Assembly: GCF_900176205.1 (NCBI RefSeq)
Contig: NZ_LT859959.1
Span: 1,550,001 to 1,614,000 of the forward strand
Length of the DNA: 64,000 nucleotides
Reading direction: 5' to 3'
From: Bradyrhizobium sp. ORS 285
GTDB taxonomy: Bacteria > Pseudomonadota > Alphaproteobacteria > Rhizobiales > Xanthobacteraceae
In this document: piece by piece, positions 27,152 to 36,155 of the stretch
Layout of the letters: each line of letters opens with the position of its first letter
Position numbering within the stretch: position 1 is the first letter of the stretch
The notes under the pieces: model-generated
The model's database searches: none
Told to the model about the DNA's origin: nothing
The model's input: the letters and a program-made list of their open reading frames with translations, nothing else
Translations under genes and position numbers: made by a program

Positions 27152-27290
27152 GTAGGGTGGGCAAAGGCGCGCCCGCGTCTACGCGTGTTGTCTCGATCTC
27201 TCACGCGCCGTGCCCACCATTGCCTTCCGCATTTGCGGATCGACGGTGGGCACGCGACCGCCCTGCGGGCGTCCGCTTTGCCCACCCTAC
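27152..27290. repeat. Inverted repeat with GTAGGGTGGGCAAA arms
   Basis: The left arm GTAGGGTGGGCAAAG (27152-27166) and right arm CTTTGCCCACCCTAC (27276-27290) are exact complements, and an inner pair (GTGCCCACC / GGTGGGCAC) continues the symmetry. This is a mobile-looking palindromic intergenic element of a type common in Bradyrhizobium genomes. Confidence 0.7.
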
Positions 27291-27309
27291 GGCAGCTCCG
27301 CACTGCGCC

Positions 27310-27463
27310 GTCGTCCCGGCCTTGAGCCGGGTCCCATACCCCCAGGGAGCGGTTTGGGGCAGGCTGGTCATTGGCATTTGGCCCGTCACATCCGCCGCGG
27401 CGTATGGGTCCCGGATCGGCGCCGTGCCGCGCTCCGCGCGTCGCGGCTTGTCCGGGACGACGA
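27310..27463. repeat. Inverted repeat, GTCCCGG family, copy 1
   Basis: Arms CGTCGTCCCGG and CCGGGACGACG bound a 154-bp unit. Its centre has CCCCAGGGAGCGGTTTGGGG, nearly the same as the centre of the unit at 52407-52540, so the two belong to one dispersed family. Confidence 0.65.
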
Positions 27464-28042
27464 TTGAGGAAACATCCGATTCACATCTCAAACAGCGCAG
27501 GTGAAGTTATCAGTTGGACGACACGAGATCGCATTCTCGCGGCGGATATCGCCCGAGGTCTGCGATCACTCGTCCCTCGCAAAATGCAGAGGGCGCAGGG
27601 AATGCCGGGTGAAGGCCTCACCCATGGCCCGCCTGCAGCAAGAAAAGCAGGCGGCAGTCACCACAGGTGCAGCCGGTCACCGGCATTCCCTGCGCGATGG
27701 TTTCACGCTTATACGCAGTCTCCCTGGTGCGCCGGCTTGTTGGCCACCATGCCGCGACAATGCTCGCGCATTGCGCGGGTGATACCAGCATCGGGGTATC
27801 AGGACGCTGCGACTTCACGTCCGCAGCCAAACCGTTCGTCGGCGCATCCGTCAGGACACGCTGCGGCTCGATCGCGGCCATCGCATCCCCGCCTCGCGTG
27901 TCGTGACGATCGCGCGCAACGCCCCTCTGCTCGAGGCGGGATGACGGTAAACAATCATGTATTCCGAAAAATAGCAAGTCGTTTTTATTTATCGGAACGT
28001 CGACAATCGCAAAAATTCCCGCGATCCGTCACCGAGAACGGT

Positions 28043-28576
28043 TCACGCCAGCTGTGCGAGATCAGGCCAGTGCACGCGCAGAATGGTCTTGCCGCCAGCC
28101 GCGGGAATCTCGGACCGGCTGGTTTCGACGACCCGGCCGCCGAGCCTTATGTAGAAGCGAAGACCGGCGGTGTTTGCCTCGAACACCCAGAGATGCAGGC
28201 CGGATGCCGCGCCGCTCGCCGCCAACTGGGCCGCCGCATCGCGGAGCAGCCGCGCGCCGAGGCCTGAGCCGCGCCCGTCCGGGGACACATGGAGATTGTC
28301 GACCAGGCTTCCCCACACCGGATCGGCATCGCGATAGCAGCAGACGAAACCGCGCAACGGCCCTTCCGGATCGCAGGCGACGGTGACGAGCTGATCAGCG
28401 GCGGGTGCACTTAGCCGCTGCGTCCACACGTTCAGCCGGTCGGCCTCGATGGCGCCGCCGAGAAACTCCGGCGCGAGAATGTTGGCATAGGCATCGCGCC
28501 AACTCGCCGCGTGGAGTGCAGCGATGGCGGGAGCGTCTTCGTTGATGGCGGCACGGATGATGATGTCGTCCGGCAT
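28043..28576 (-). CDS. GNAT family N-acetyltransferase
   Basis: The 177-aa protein starts at the ATG at 28576 (MPDDIIIRAAINEDAP); the longer frame upstream is a low-complexity extension. It has the GNAT core: an acetyl-CoA loop LHVSPDGRGSGLGARLLRDA (about 90-109) and a C-terminal LWVFEANTAGLRFYIRLGG strand-helix. Similar proteins acetylate small amines or protein N-termini, and the substrate here is unknown. It appears to be a single-gene transcript next to a repeat-rich stretch. Confidence 0.85.
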   Translation of the reverse strand: MPDDIIIRAAINEDAPAIAALHAASWRDAYANILAPEFLGGAIEADRLNVWTQRLSAPAADQLVTVACDPEGPLRGFVCCYRDADPVWGSLVDNLHVSPDGRGSGLGARLLRDAAAQLAASGAASGLHLWVFEANTAGLRFYIRLGGRVVETSRSEIPAAGGKTILRVHWPDLAQLA

Positions 28577-28661
28577 TTTCGTCGTGCTCGGCCTCACCCT
28601 TTGCCGGGGAGGAAGCGCGGCCTCGCTCTGCGAGGCGCGCGCTGCCAATCTGACGCCTGGA

Positions 28662-28934
28662 TTAGTTGCGAACGCTGCCGACCGTGATCGGAGCAACGAG
28701 CGCGGCGCTGCGGCGGTGGTGGGCGAGAACGGCGAGCTGGTGCGGCGAAGCCGAGCTGTCGGCGTTGATCGCAACGGTCTGCTCGGCAGCCGACGACGCG
28801 CCGACGACGGTGAGCTGATGCGGGGTCGCCGGCAGCGCGCCGACGGCGTAGCTCGGCAGCTCGCCGGCCGTGGCCGCGCCGGTCAGCAGCGCCAGGGCAA
28901 CGAGGGAGCCGGGAATGATGTGCTTGATGGTCAT
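28662..28934 (-). CDS. Small secreted protein of unknown function
   Basis: A 90-aa protein with a clear Sec signal peptide (MTIKHIIPGSLVALALLTG followed by AATAG, cleavage near residue 23) and a mature chain of about 65 residues rich in Ala, Ser and Val with several His (HQLTV, HQLAVLAHHRR). I do not recognise a family. A GGAGG site 5 bases upstream of the ATG supports expression. It stands alone between the GNAT gene and a repeat-rich region. Confidence 0.65.
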   Translation of the reverse strand: MTIKHIIPGSLVALALLTGAATAGELPSYAVGALPATPHQLTVVGASSAAEQTVAINADSSASPHQLAVLAHHRRSAALVAPITVGSVRN

Positions 28935-29382
28935 GGGAGGAGTCCTTCTGTGACGATGATCGATCGCATCACGTGCAACCGTTTTCGTTTCCTTGGACGC
29001 TCCCTAGCGTTGTGAGTGTTATATGCGCTGCAACATGATTTGACAATTCATCGATTGGTGATGCGGTTAAAAAGCAGCGATTTACCTGCTGTGATGCGGG
29101 ATGCGAATGATCCGATTTGTGATCCGGAATGAGATTGGAATGGAGTTGCGCGGGGGCGGGTGCGATTGAAACAAATGCTTAGGCGGCGTGGCCTGACGCG
29201 CAGGAGGGAGTGGCAATACTTGTCGAATCTCGCTCGCACTTGCGATTGAGGCACGAGGTGCGATTGCGATCGTCCGGCATTCGTAAAGTTTTAGCTAAAC
29301 GTCACAGAGCGGCCCAGGGCGATTCATCGTTCGAAGTCGTGTGACGTAACTCGGTGCGCCGACTTGAGATGGTGTGCACTCC

Positions 29383-29463
29383 GTCGTCATTGCGAGGAGC
29401 GAAGCGACGAAGCAATCCAGAGTCTCGCGCGTTGCCTTGGATTGCTTCGCTCGCAATGACGAG
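29383..29463. repeat. Inverted repeat, GTCATTGCGAG family, copy 1
   Basis: The arms carry CGTCATTGCGAGGAGCGAAG and the complementary CTTCGCTCGCAATGACG around GCAATCCA/TGGATTGC. The same design recurs at 47828-47918. It is a dispersed intergenic palindrome. Confidence 0.7.
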
Positions 29464-29480
29464 GGGGCTGCTCCTGACTG

Positions 29481-29637
29481 CGCCCTCTCCCCTTGCGGGA
29501 GAGGGCATGTAGGACCGGTCAGCAAACTCGGTCGGGTGAGGGGTATCTCTCCGCGAGTCGCGCTCGCGGAGAGATACCCCTCACCCGAGCGAACGTGTGG
29601 ACGGGTCGGCGATGCCCTCTCCCGCAAGGGGAGGGCG
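29481..29637. repeat. Nested inverted repeat with CCCTCTCCC arms
   Basis: Outer arms (29481-29508 and 29612-29637) are near-perfect complements built on CCCTCTCCC/GGGAGAGGG. An inner perfect palindrome (29532-29587) pairs GGGTGAGGGGTATCTCTCCG with its complement. Such units could fold into a cruciform or a strong RNA hairpin, and they lie just beyond the serB stop. Confidence 0.65.
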
Positions 29638-29696
29638 CTGTATCTCGCAGCGGAAAGAAAAGAAGTCCGAGTATCGCAGCGACGGCTACGGCCCCG

Positions 29697-30587
<891 letters not shown>

Positions 30588-30590
30588 CAG

Positions 30591-31505
30591 GTGACTTCGC
30601 TAAGCGACAACAAAGCGGTGCTTATCGCAGGGCCGACCGCCAGCGGCAAGTCGGCGCTGGCCATGGAACTTGCGCAAAAAGCGGGCGGGATGGTCATTAA
30701 TACCGATTCCATGCAGGTCTATCGCGATCTCCGGGTGCTGACGGCGCGGCCGACGGCCGAGGAAGAAGCTGCCGTGCCGCACCGGCTTTATGGGCATGTC
30801 GATGCCGCCGTGAACTACTCGGCCGGCCATTTTGTCCGTGATGCCACCGAGGTGCTTGAAGAGGTCAGGCGCGACGGGCGGCTGCCGATCTTCATCGGCG
30901 GCACCGGGCTGTACTTCAAGGCGCTGACGCGGGGGCTCTCGGCGGTGCCACCGGTGCCGGACGAGGTGCGAGACGCCGTGCGCGACAGGCTCGAGCGCGA
31001 TGGTGTCGAGGCGCTGCATGCCGAGCTGGCGCAGCGCGATCCGGCGGCGGGTGCGCGGCTGAACGTTCGCGACCGTACCCGGGTGGCCCGGGCGCTGGAG
31101 GTGATCGAGGCCACCGGTCGGCCATTGGCTGACTGGCACGCGGAGACGACGGCACCGCTGCTGTCGGAGGGGAGCTACCAGGGTGTGTTCATCGCTCCGG
31201 AGCGCGAGGCGCTGTATGCGCGGATCGATGCGCGGTTCGAGGTGATGCTGGCGGCCGGTGCGCTGGCGGAGGTCGAACGGCTCGCCGCCCGCGGCCTCGA
31301 TCCGCTGCTGCCCGCGATGAAGGCGCACGGCGTGCCGGCGATGATCCGCTATTTCAGGGGCGAGATCACGCGCGAAGAGGCGGCCACCATCGGCAAGGCC
31401 GACACGAGGCATTACGCCAAGCGGCAGTTCACCTGGTTTCGGCACCAGCTCCCGGAGTTCGAATGGATGAGCCCGGAGGCGGCGAGGGCTTGGGTGGCAG
31501 GCTGA
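30591..31505 (+). CDS. miaA: tRNA dimethylallyltransferase
   Basis: This 304-aa enzyme adds the isopentenyl group to A37 of tRNAs reading codons that start with U. It shows the P-loop GPTASGKS (14-21), the substrate loop [11 protein letters not shown] (37-47), [13 protein letters not shown] and the C-terminal [16 protein letters not shown] block. I chose GTG at 30591, which preserves the usual short N-terminus; an in-frame GTG at 30618 would cut into the first strand. It diverges from serB with almost no gap. Confidence 0.92.
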   Translation: MTSLSDNKAVLIAGPTASGKSALAMELAQKAGGMVINTDSMQVYRDLRVLTARPTAEEEAAVPHRLYGHVDAAVNYSAGHFVRDATEVLEEVRRDGRLPIFIGGTGLYFKALTRGLSAVPPVPDEVRDAVRDRLERDGVEALHAELAQRDPAAGARLNVRDRTRVARALEVIEATGRPLADWHAETTAPLLSEGSYQGVFIAPEREALYARIDARFEVMLAAGALAEVERLAARGLDPLLPAMKAHGVPAMIRYFRGEITREEAATIGKADTRHYAKRQFTWFRHQLPEFEWMSPEAARAWVAG

Positions 31506-31532
31506 CAACCAGACGACAAAGCGGAGGACGAG

Positions 31533-31783
31533 ATGGGAGATATTCTGATCCGCGACTTGGACGAGGGCATCGAGGAATTGCTGCGGCGCAGGCTCGACGG
31601 CTTGGCCGCAGCCTCGACCAGTACCTGTTGGACCTCGTCGAAGAGCTTGCGCGCGAGGAACAGGCCGCGCTCGACGACATCGTGCCGTTTGGGACATGGC
31701 TGTACACGATCACCAGACCCGGTGTGGACATCGAAGCAGCCCTGGAGTGGATCCGGGGCGGGCCCCCAACCTCCGATCAGTGA
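31533..31783 (+). pseudogene. Frameshifted FitA/VapB-type antitoxin
   Basis: The reading begins MGDILIRDLDEGIEELLRRR in one frame (31533-31592) and continues in the frame one base back as ARRLGRSLDQYLLDLVEELA through EALEWIRGG to a stop at 31783. Joined, this is the FitA-like pattern, an N-terminal ribbon-helix-helix (ILIRDLDE...L...A...GRSLDQYL) plus a C-terminal toxin-neutralising arm. A single missing base near 31589-31590 (CGC AGG instead of CGC CAG G) explains the break. A GGAGG site precedes the ATG. No PIN-domain toxin follows; the downstream 380 bases hold only a palindromic repeat. A sequencing error is the main alternative. Confidence 0.6.
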
Positions 31784-31822
31784 TCCAGACGTTGACGACG
31801 GCAGGCGCCGCGAGCTCAGTCT

Positions 31823-31977
31823 CACCCTCCCCTGGAGGGGGAGGGTCGATCGCGCGCGAAGCGGGCGAGCGGGGTGGGGGTGGGCCGCGGACACCGGTGC
31901 AGATGGAGAGATCACCCCACCCCGGCTCATACGCGCTTCGCGCCTATGAGCCGACCCTCCCCCTCCAGGGGAGGGTG
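31823..31977. repeat. 155-bp palindromic element, CACCCTCCCCTGG family, copy 1
   Basis: The 26-bp arms (31823-31848 and 31952-31977) are exact complements, built on CACCCTCCCCTGGAGG. The centre carries GGGTGGGGGTGGGCC and ATCACCCCACCCCGG. A second copy of the same element, with identical arms, lies at 36893-37050. It sits between the antitoxin remnant and the ilv leader region. Confidence 0.8.
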
Positions 31978-32107
31978 GCGGCGGGGCCGACATCCAACCT
32001 GGAGGCGAACCCGTCGTTGGGAATGCCACGGCTGCGTAATTACCGCTCGCCGAACCGCAAATTCCGCGCTACCTTGACAAAATCGCGCTGACGAGCCTCG
32101 CTTTGCC

Positions 32108-32135
32108 TTGACATCAAGGTCACCATGGTTATGTT
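32108..32135 (+). promoter_or_regulatory. Candidate sigma70 promoter of the ilv leader
   Basis: A perfect TTGACA (32108-32113) is followed after 16 bases by TATGTT (32130-32135), placing the transcript start near 32142, 25 bases before the leader peptide ATG. A second TTGACA at 32074 has no good -10 box. Confidence 0.5.
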
Positions 32136-32166
32136 CGCGCAACCTTTGGGAAGCCAACTCGCCGTC

Positions 32167-32232
32167 ATGCGCAATTTTATTGCCATTCTCCTTATCGTAG
32201 TCGTACCCAGGCGCATCGCCGGGGATGGCTAG
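32167..32232 (+). CDS. ilv leader peptide
   Basis: This 21-codon frame carries FIAILLIVVVP: of eleven consecutive residues three are Ile, two Leu and three Val, the three end products of the pathway encoded downstream. Leader peptides of this kind control branched-chain amino acid operons by attenuation: ribosome stalling on scarce charged tRNAs prevents a terminator. A terminator follows 28 bases after its stop. An in-frame ATG at 32125 lies upstream of the predicted transcript start, so 32167 is preferred. Confidence 0.72.
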   Translation: MRNFIAILLIVVVPRRIAGDG

Positions 32233-32259
32233 CGGCCATCCAAAATCCGAGCGGTGCGC

Positions 32260-32282
32260 AGGGCCTTCCAGGGCCCTTTTTT
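32260..32282 (+). terminator. Attenuator terminator before ilvI
   Basis: AGGGCC (32260-32265), loop TTCCAG, GGCCCT (32272-32277) and a run of six T (32277-32282) form a textbook intrinsic terminator, 105 bases before the ilvI start and directly after the Ile/Leu/Val-rich leader. The pairing suggests transcription attenuation of ilvI. Confidence 0.75.
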
Positions 32283-32386
32283 ATTGCCCGGAAGCCACCA
32301 CCGATCCTGAACCAAGCGACTTAAAGCCAGACCGAACCGACCGACCAAACGACCACCCGCTTTCGAGAAGCGATCCGGAGCCTGCC

Positions 32387-34156
32387 ATGACCGACAAGAG
32401 CCACGATCCGAACCAGATGACCGGCGCCGCGATGATCGTGCGCGCGCTCATCGACCACGGCGTGCAGCACATCTTCGGCTATCCCGGCGGCGCGGTGCTT
32501 CCGATCTATGACGAGATCTTCCAGCAGAGCGAGGTCGAGCACATCCTGGTCCGTCACGAGCAGGGCGCCGGCCACGCCGCCGAGGGCTATGCGCGCTCGA
32601 CCGGCAAGCCGGGCGTCGTGCTGGTGACCTCGGGCCCCGGCGCCACCAACATGGTGACGCCACTGGCGGACGCGATGATGGATTCGATCCCGCTGGTCTG
32701 CATCACCGGCCAGGTGCCGACGCATCTGATCGGCAACGACGCGTTCCAGGAGTGCGACACCGTCGGCATCACCCGGCCCTGCACCAAGCACAATTGGCTG
32801 GTCCGCAACGTCAACGATCTGGCCAAGGTGCTGCACGAGGCGTTCTATGTCGCCACGTCGGGCCGGCCGGGTCCGGTCGTCGTCGACGTGCCGAAGGACG
32901 TGCAGTTCGCGACCGGCACCTATCATCCGCCGCGCAAGTCCGACGTCCACATCTCCTACGCGCCGCGCGTCAAGGGCGACGCGATGCAGATCCGCAAAGC
33001 CGTCGCCCTCTTGGCCTCCGCCAAGCGGCCGGTGATCTATTCCGGTGGTGGCGTCATCAATTCGGGCACCGAGGCCTCGCGGCTGCTGCGCGAACTGGTC
33101 GAGGTCACCGGCTTTCCGATCACCTCGACCCTGATGGGGCTGGGCGCCTATCCGGCGTCGGGTCCCAACTGGCTGGGCATGCTCGGCATGCACGGCACCT
33201 ACGAGGCCAACATGACGATGCATGATTGCGACGTCATGCTGTGCGTCGGCGCGCGCTTCGACGACCGCATCACCGGCCGCACCGACGCGTTCTCGCCGAA
33301 CTCGAAGAAGATCCACATCGACATCGATCCGTCCTCGATCAACAAGAACATCCGTGTCGACGTGCCGATCATCGGCGATTGCGGCGACGTGCTCGCCGAC
33401 ATCCTGCAGGTGTTCAAGGCCGAGGCGAAAAAGCCGGACATCAAGTCGTGGTGGCAGGAGATCGCCGTCTGGCGCGCGCGCAACTCGCTCGCCTACAAGC
33501 CGAACCGCGACGTGATCATGCCGCAATATGCGATCCAGCGGCTGTTCGAGCTGACGCGCGGCCGCGACACCTACATCACCACCGAGGTCGGCCAGCACCA
33601 GATGTGGGCGGCGCAGTTCTACGGCTTCGAGGAGCCGCACCGCTGGATGACCTCGGGCGGCCTCGGCACCATGGGCTACGGCCTGCCGGCGGCGATCGGC
33701 GTGCAGGTGGCGCATCCCGACAGCCTGGTCATCGACATCGGCGGCGACGCCTCGGTGCAGATGACGATGCAGGAGATGTCGACGGCCGTGCAGTACGAGC
33801 TGCCGGTCAAGATCTTCATCCTCAACAACCAGTACATGGGCATGGTGCGGCAATGGCAGCAGCTGCTGCACGGCAACCGCCTGTCGCATTCCTACTCGGA
33901 GGCGCTGCCGGACTTCGTCAAGCTGGCGGAGGCCTATGGCGGCGTGGGCCTGCAGGTGAGCAAGCCGGGCGATCTCGACGGCGCGATCAAGGAGATGATC
34001 TCGGTCAAGAAGCCGGTGCTGTTCGACTGCCGCGTCGCGGCGCTCGAAAACTGCTTCCCGATGATCCCGTCGGGCAAGGCGCATAACGAGATGATCCTGC
34101 CGGCCGAGGCGAGCGATCCGGCCGCCGCGTTCGCGGGCGGCAAGGCGCTGGTGTGA
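32387..34156 (+). CDS. ilvI: Acetolactate synthase, large catalytic subunit
   Basis: The 589-aa thiamine-diphosphate enzyme condenses pyruvate with pyruvate or 2-oxobutyrate, the first common step to Val/Leu and Ile. The catalytic glutamate (E58 in VRHEQGAGHAAEGYA) and the ThDP-binding IGGDASVQMTMQE with NNQYMGMVRQWQ are present, along with the GYPGGAVLPIYDE opening. The ATG at 32387 follows a long 5' leader with an attenuator. Its small subunit is downstream, but a threonine dehydratase-like gene and a palindrome come between. Confidence 0.96.
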   Translation: MTDKSHDPNQMTGAAMIVRALIDHGVQHIFGYPGGAVLPIYDEIFQQSEVEHILVRHEQGAGHAAEGYARSTGKPGVVLVTSGPGATNMVTPLADAMMDSIPLVCITGQVPTHLIGNDAFQECDTVGITRPCTKHNWLVRNVNDLAKVLHEAFYVATSGRPGPVVVDVPKDVQFATGTYHPPRKSDVHISYAPRVKGDAMQIRKAVALLASAKRPVIYSGGGVINSGTEASRLLRELVEVTGFPITSTLMGLGAYPASGPNWLGMLGMHGTYEANMTMHDCDVMLCVGARFDDRITGRTDAFSPNSKKIHIDIDPSSINKNIRVDVPIIGDCGDVLADILQVFKAEAKKPDIKSWWQEIAVWRARNSLAYKPNRDVIMPQYAIQRLFELTRGRDTYITTEVGQHQMWAAQFYGFEEPHRWMTSGGLGTMGYGLPAAIGVQVAHPDSLVIDIGGDASVQMTMQEMSTAVQYELPVKIFILNNQYMGMVRQWQQLLHGNRLSHSYSEALPDFVKLAEAYGGVGLQVSKPGDLDGAIKEMISVKKPVLFDCRVAALENCFPMIPSGKAHNEMILPAEASDPAAAFAGGKALV

Positions 34157-34210
34157 GTTGACAGGGTGATGGTGCGGTGATGGCACGCGCGTCCGGCAGT
34201 CTCGCTCTTC

Positions 34211-34367
34211 ACCTCTCCCCGCGTGCGGGGGCGCGACGAGCTTCGCTCGCGCTGAGAGGTCGGATTGCATCGAAAGATGCAATCCGGGTGAGGGGGGCTT
34301 TCCGTACGGTCGGTGGGTGTGGCTGCCCCTCACCCCAACCCTCTCCCCGTAAGAACGGGGAGAGGGA
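34211..34367. repeat. Palindromic intergenic element between ilvI and the dehydratase gene
   Basis: CCTCTCCCCG...CGGGG and the later CCCTCTCCCCGTAAGAACGGGG form outer hairpins, with an inner pair GGATTGCATC/GATGCAATCC. The unit fills almost the whole 246-base gap between the two genes and resembles the CCCTCTCCC elements elsewhere in the window. Confidence 0.6.
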
Positions 34368-34402
34368 GCCCAGCTGCGTTCGTGGCTATCGGCGAACCAC
34401 AC

Positions 34403-35398
34403 ATGAGCAGTCCCATGTTCACCCTCGCTGAGCTCGAAGCCGCTCACGCCATCGTCGGCACGGCGGTGCCGGCGACGGCGGCGCATGCGTGGCCGTTGCT
34501 GGCGCAGCGGTTGGGGACGCATGTCGTTGTCAAGCACGAGAACCATACGCCGGCTGGTGCCTTCAAGGTGCGCGGCGGTCTGGTCTATGTCGACAACCTC
34601 AAACGTACGCAGCCGGATGTGCGTGGGCTCATCACGGCGACGCGCGGCAATCATGGCCAGAGCGTCGCGTTCGCCGGCCGCCGCAACGGGCTGCCGGTGA
34701 CGATCTATGTGCCATCAGGCAATTCGGTCGAGAAGAACCGGGCGATGGCGGCGTTCGGGGCCGAGCTGATCGAGCATGGCAGCGACTTCCAGGAATCGCG
34801 CGAGGAGGCGATCCGTCACGCCGCGCGCGACGGCCTGCACATGGTGCCGTCGTTCCATCCCGATCTCGTCCGCGGCGTTGCGACCTACGCGCTGGAGCTG
34901 CTGCGCTCAGCGCCTGATCTCGACGTGCTCTATGTCTCAGTCGGGCAGGGCTCCGGAATCTGCGGCTGCATCATGGCGCGCGATCTGCTGGGCTTGAAGA
35001 CCGAGATCGTCGGCGTGCAGTCGACCGGCGCGCCGTCCTACGCGCTGTCGTTCGCGGCGCGCACGGTCGTCACGACGAACAGCGCCGACACCCATGCCGA
35101 CGGGCTCGCGACGCGTAGCCCGGATGCGGATGCGCTCGCAATCATCCTGAAAGGCGCCTCGCGCATCGTTCAGGTCAGCGACGCCGAAATTGCCGACGCC
35201 GTCCGCTTCTTCTGGACCGATACCCACAATCTCGCCGAAGGCGCCGGCGCGGCGTCGCTCGCGGCCGCGCTGCAGGAGAAGCAAAAGCTCGCCGGCAAGC
35301 GCGTCGGCTTGGTGCTGACCGGCGGCAACATCGATCTCGACCTGTTCAGGCGCTGGGTGATGCCGGCCGCCGCTGACGAAATGGCAGGGGTGTCTTGA
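34403..35398 (+). CDS. Threonine dehydratase-like pyridoxal-phosphate enzyme, catalytic domain only
   Basis: The 331-aa fold-type II PLP enzyme shows the cofactor lysine in HTPAGAFKVRGG (about 50-61), the substrate loop ATRGNHGQSVAFA and the glycine-rich phosphate-binding SVGQGSGICG. There is no C-terminal ACT domain, so it would not be feedback-inhibited by isoleucine in the usual IlvA manner; it looks like the short TdcB-type or a serine/threonine dehydratase. Its location between ilvI and ilvH suggests a supply of 2-oxobutyrate for isoleucine synthesis, which is an inference. Other members of this fold act on hydroxyamino acids such as threo-3-hydroxyaspartate. Confidence 0.82.
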   Translation: MSSPMFTLAELEAAHAIVGTAVPATAAHAWPLLAQRLGTHVVVKHENHTPAGAFKVRGGLVYVDNLKRTQPDVRGLITATRGNHGQSVAFAGRRNGLPVTIYVPSGNSVEKNRAMAAFGAELIEHGSDFQESREEAIRHAARDGLHMVPSFHPDLVRGVATYALELLRSAPDLDVLYVSVGQGSGICGCIMARDLLGLKTEIVGVQSTGAPSYALSFAARTVVTTNSADTHADGLATRSPDADALAIILKGASRIVQVSDAEIADAVRFFWTDTHNLAEGAGAASLAAALQEKQKLAGKRVGLVLTGGNIDLDLFRRWVMPAAADEMAGVS

Positions 35399-35425
35399 TG
35401 GGCACGCCGCACACCACACACACCG

Positions 35426-35587
35426 CCGTCATGCCCGGGCTTGACCGCCTGCGCGGCCGAAGCCGCTTCGGCGCGGCGAAGGCCCGGGCATCCACGAGCC
35501 GCGCGCGCCGATCGACGTGGATGGCCGGGAGCGCAGACAAGTTTACGCAGTCTGCGCAAGGCAGACTGCTATGCCCGGCCATGACGG
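35426..35587. repeat. Inverted repeat, TCATGCCCGG family, copy 1
   Basis: Arms CCGTCATGCCCGGGC and GCCCGGCCATGACGG bound this unit, with inner arms CCCGGGCATCCACG / CGTGGATGGCCGGG. The same family recurs at 55309-55403. Confidence 0.65.
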
Positions 35588-35609
35588 ATGAAATCCGATG
35601 GGGATACCA

Positions 35610-36152
35610 ATGAACCAGCCAGCCTCCGCCTATTTCATCGAAGAGCGCCACGATCCAAACGAGACCCACACGCTCTCCGTCCTCGTGCAGAACGAGCCCG
35701 GCGTCCTCGCGCGCGTGATCGGCCTGTTCTCTGGGCGCGGCTACAACATCGAGAGTCTCACCGTCTCCGAGACCGAGAGCCAGAAACATCTCTCGCGCAT
35801 CACCATTGTGACCACGGGCACGCCGATGGTGATCCAGCAGATCAAGCATCAGCTCGACCGCATGGTGCCGGTTTATCGCGTCGTCGACATGACGCTGACG
35901 AAGCGCGCGATCGAGCGCGAGCTGGCAATGATCAAGGTGCGCGGCACAGGCGAGCCCAGGGTCGAGGCGCTGCGGCTGGCGGATGCGTTCCGCGCCCGGG
36001 TGATCGACGCCACCACCGAGAGCTTTGTGTTCGAGATCACAGGCAACACCGACAAGATCAGTCAGTTTATCGATCTGATGCGCCCGCTCGGCCTGGTCGA
36101 AGTCGCCAGGACCGGCATTGCGGCGATCGGGCGGGGACCGGAGGGGATGTGA
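35610..36152 (+). CDS. ilvH: Acetolactate synthase, small regulatory subunit
   Basis: This 180-aa protein contains an N-terminal ACT domain (about 22-95: HTLSVLVQNEPGVLARVIGL, SGRGYNIESLTV) that binds valine for feedback inhibition, and a C-terminal ACT-like half (about 100-178). It activates and regulates the IlvI catalytic subunit encoded upstream. I chose the ATG at 35610 (MNQPASAYFIEERHDPNETH). It is followed 3 bases later by a methyltransferase gene. Confidence 0.95.
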   Translation: MNQPASAYFIEERHDPNETHTLSVLVQNEPGVLARVIGLFSGRGYNIESLTVSETESQKHLSRITIVTTGTPMVIQQIKHQLDRMVPVYRVVDMTLTKRAIERELAMIKVRGTGEPRVEALRLADAFRARVIDATTESFVFEITGNTDKISQFIDLMRPLGLVEVARTGIAAIGRGPEGM

Positions 36153-36155
36153 GCC

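Larger units (their letters stand above)
27121..28042. other. Gene-poor 0.9-kb intergenic stretch with two large inverted repeats and a degenerate repeat
   Basis: No convincing gene was found. Listed separately are the inverted repeats at 27152-27290 and 27310-27463. From about 27580 to 27950 the sequence resembles a multicopy intergenic element of Bradyrhizobium, whose spurious reading frames begin like THGPPA-RKAGGSHHR. The last 90 bases are AT-rich (27950-28035). Confidence 0.6.
28935..29696. other. Intergenic stretch with three nested palindromic repeats
   Basis: No gene is supported in this 760-base gap. The left half (28960-29290) is relatively AT-rich and probably holds the promoter of the small secreted protein on the minus strand. 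The right half is filled by the inverted repeats at 29383-29463 and 29481-29637. Confidence 0.55.

Noticed and set aside
32125..32166. An upstream ATG extending the ilv leader peptide to 35 residues
   Set aside because: It lies before the transcript start predicted from TTGACA/TATGTT, so it would not be in the RNA; the shorter form is preferred, though not proven.
32321..34654. A 777-codon open frame antisense to ilvI
   Set aside because: It is composed mostly of Arg, His, Asp and Leu in the pattern of the reverse complement of GC-rich coding sequence and shows no domain; ilvI on the other strand is unmistakable.
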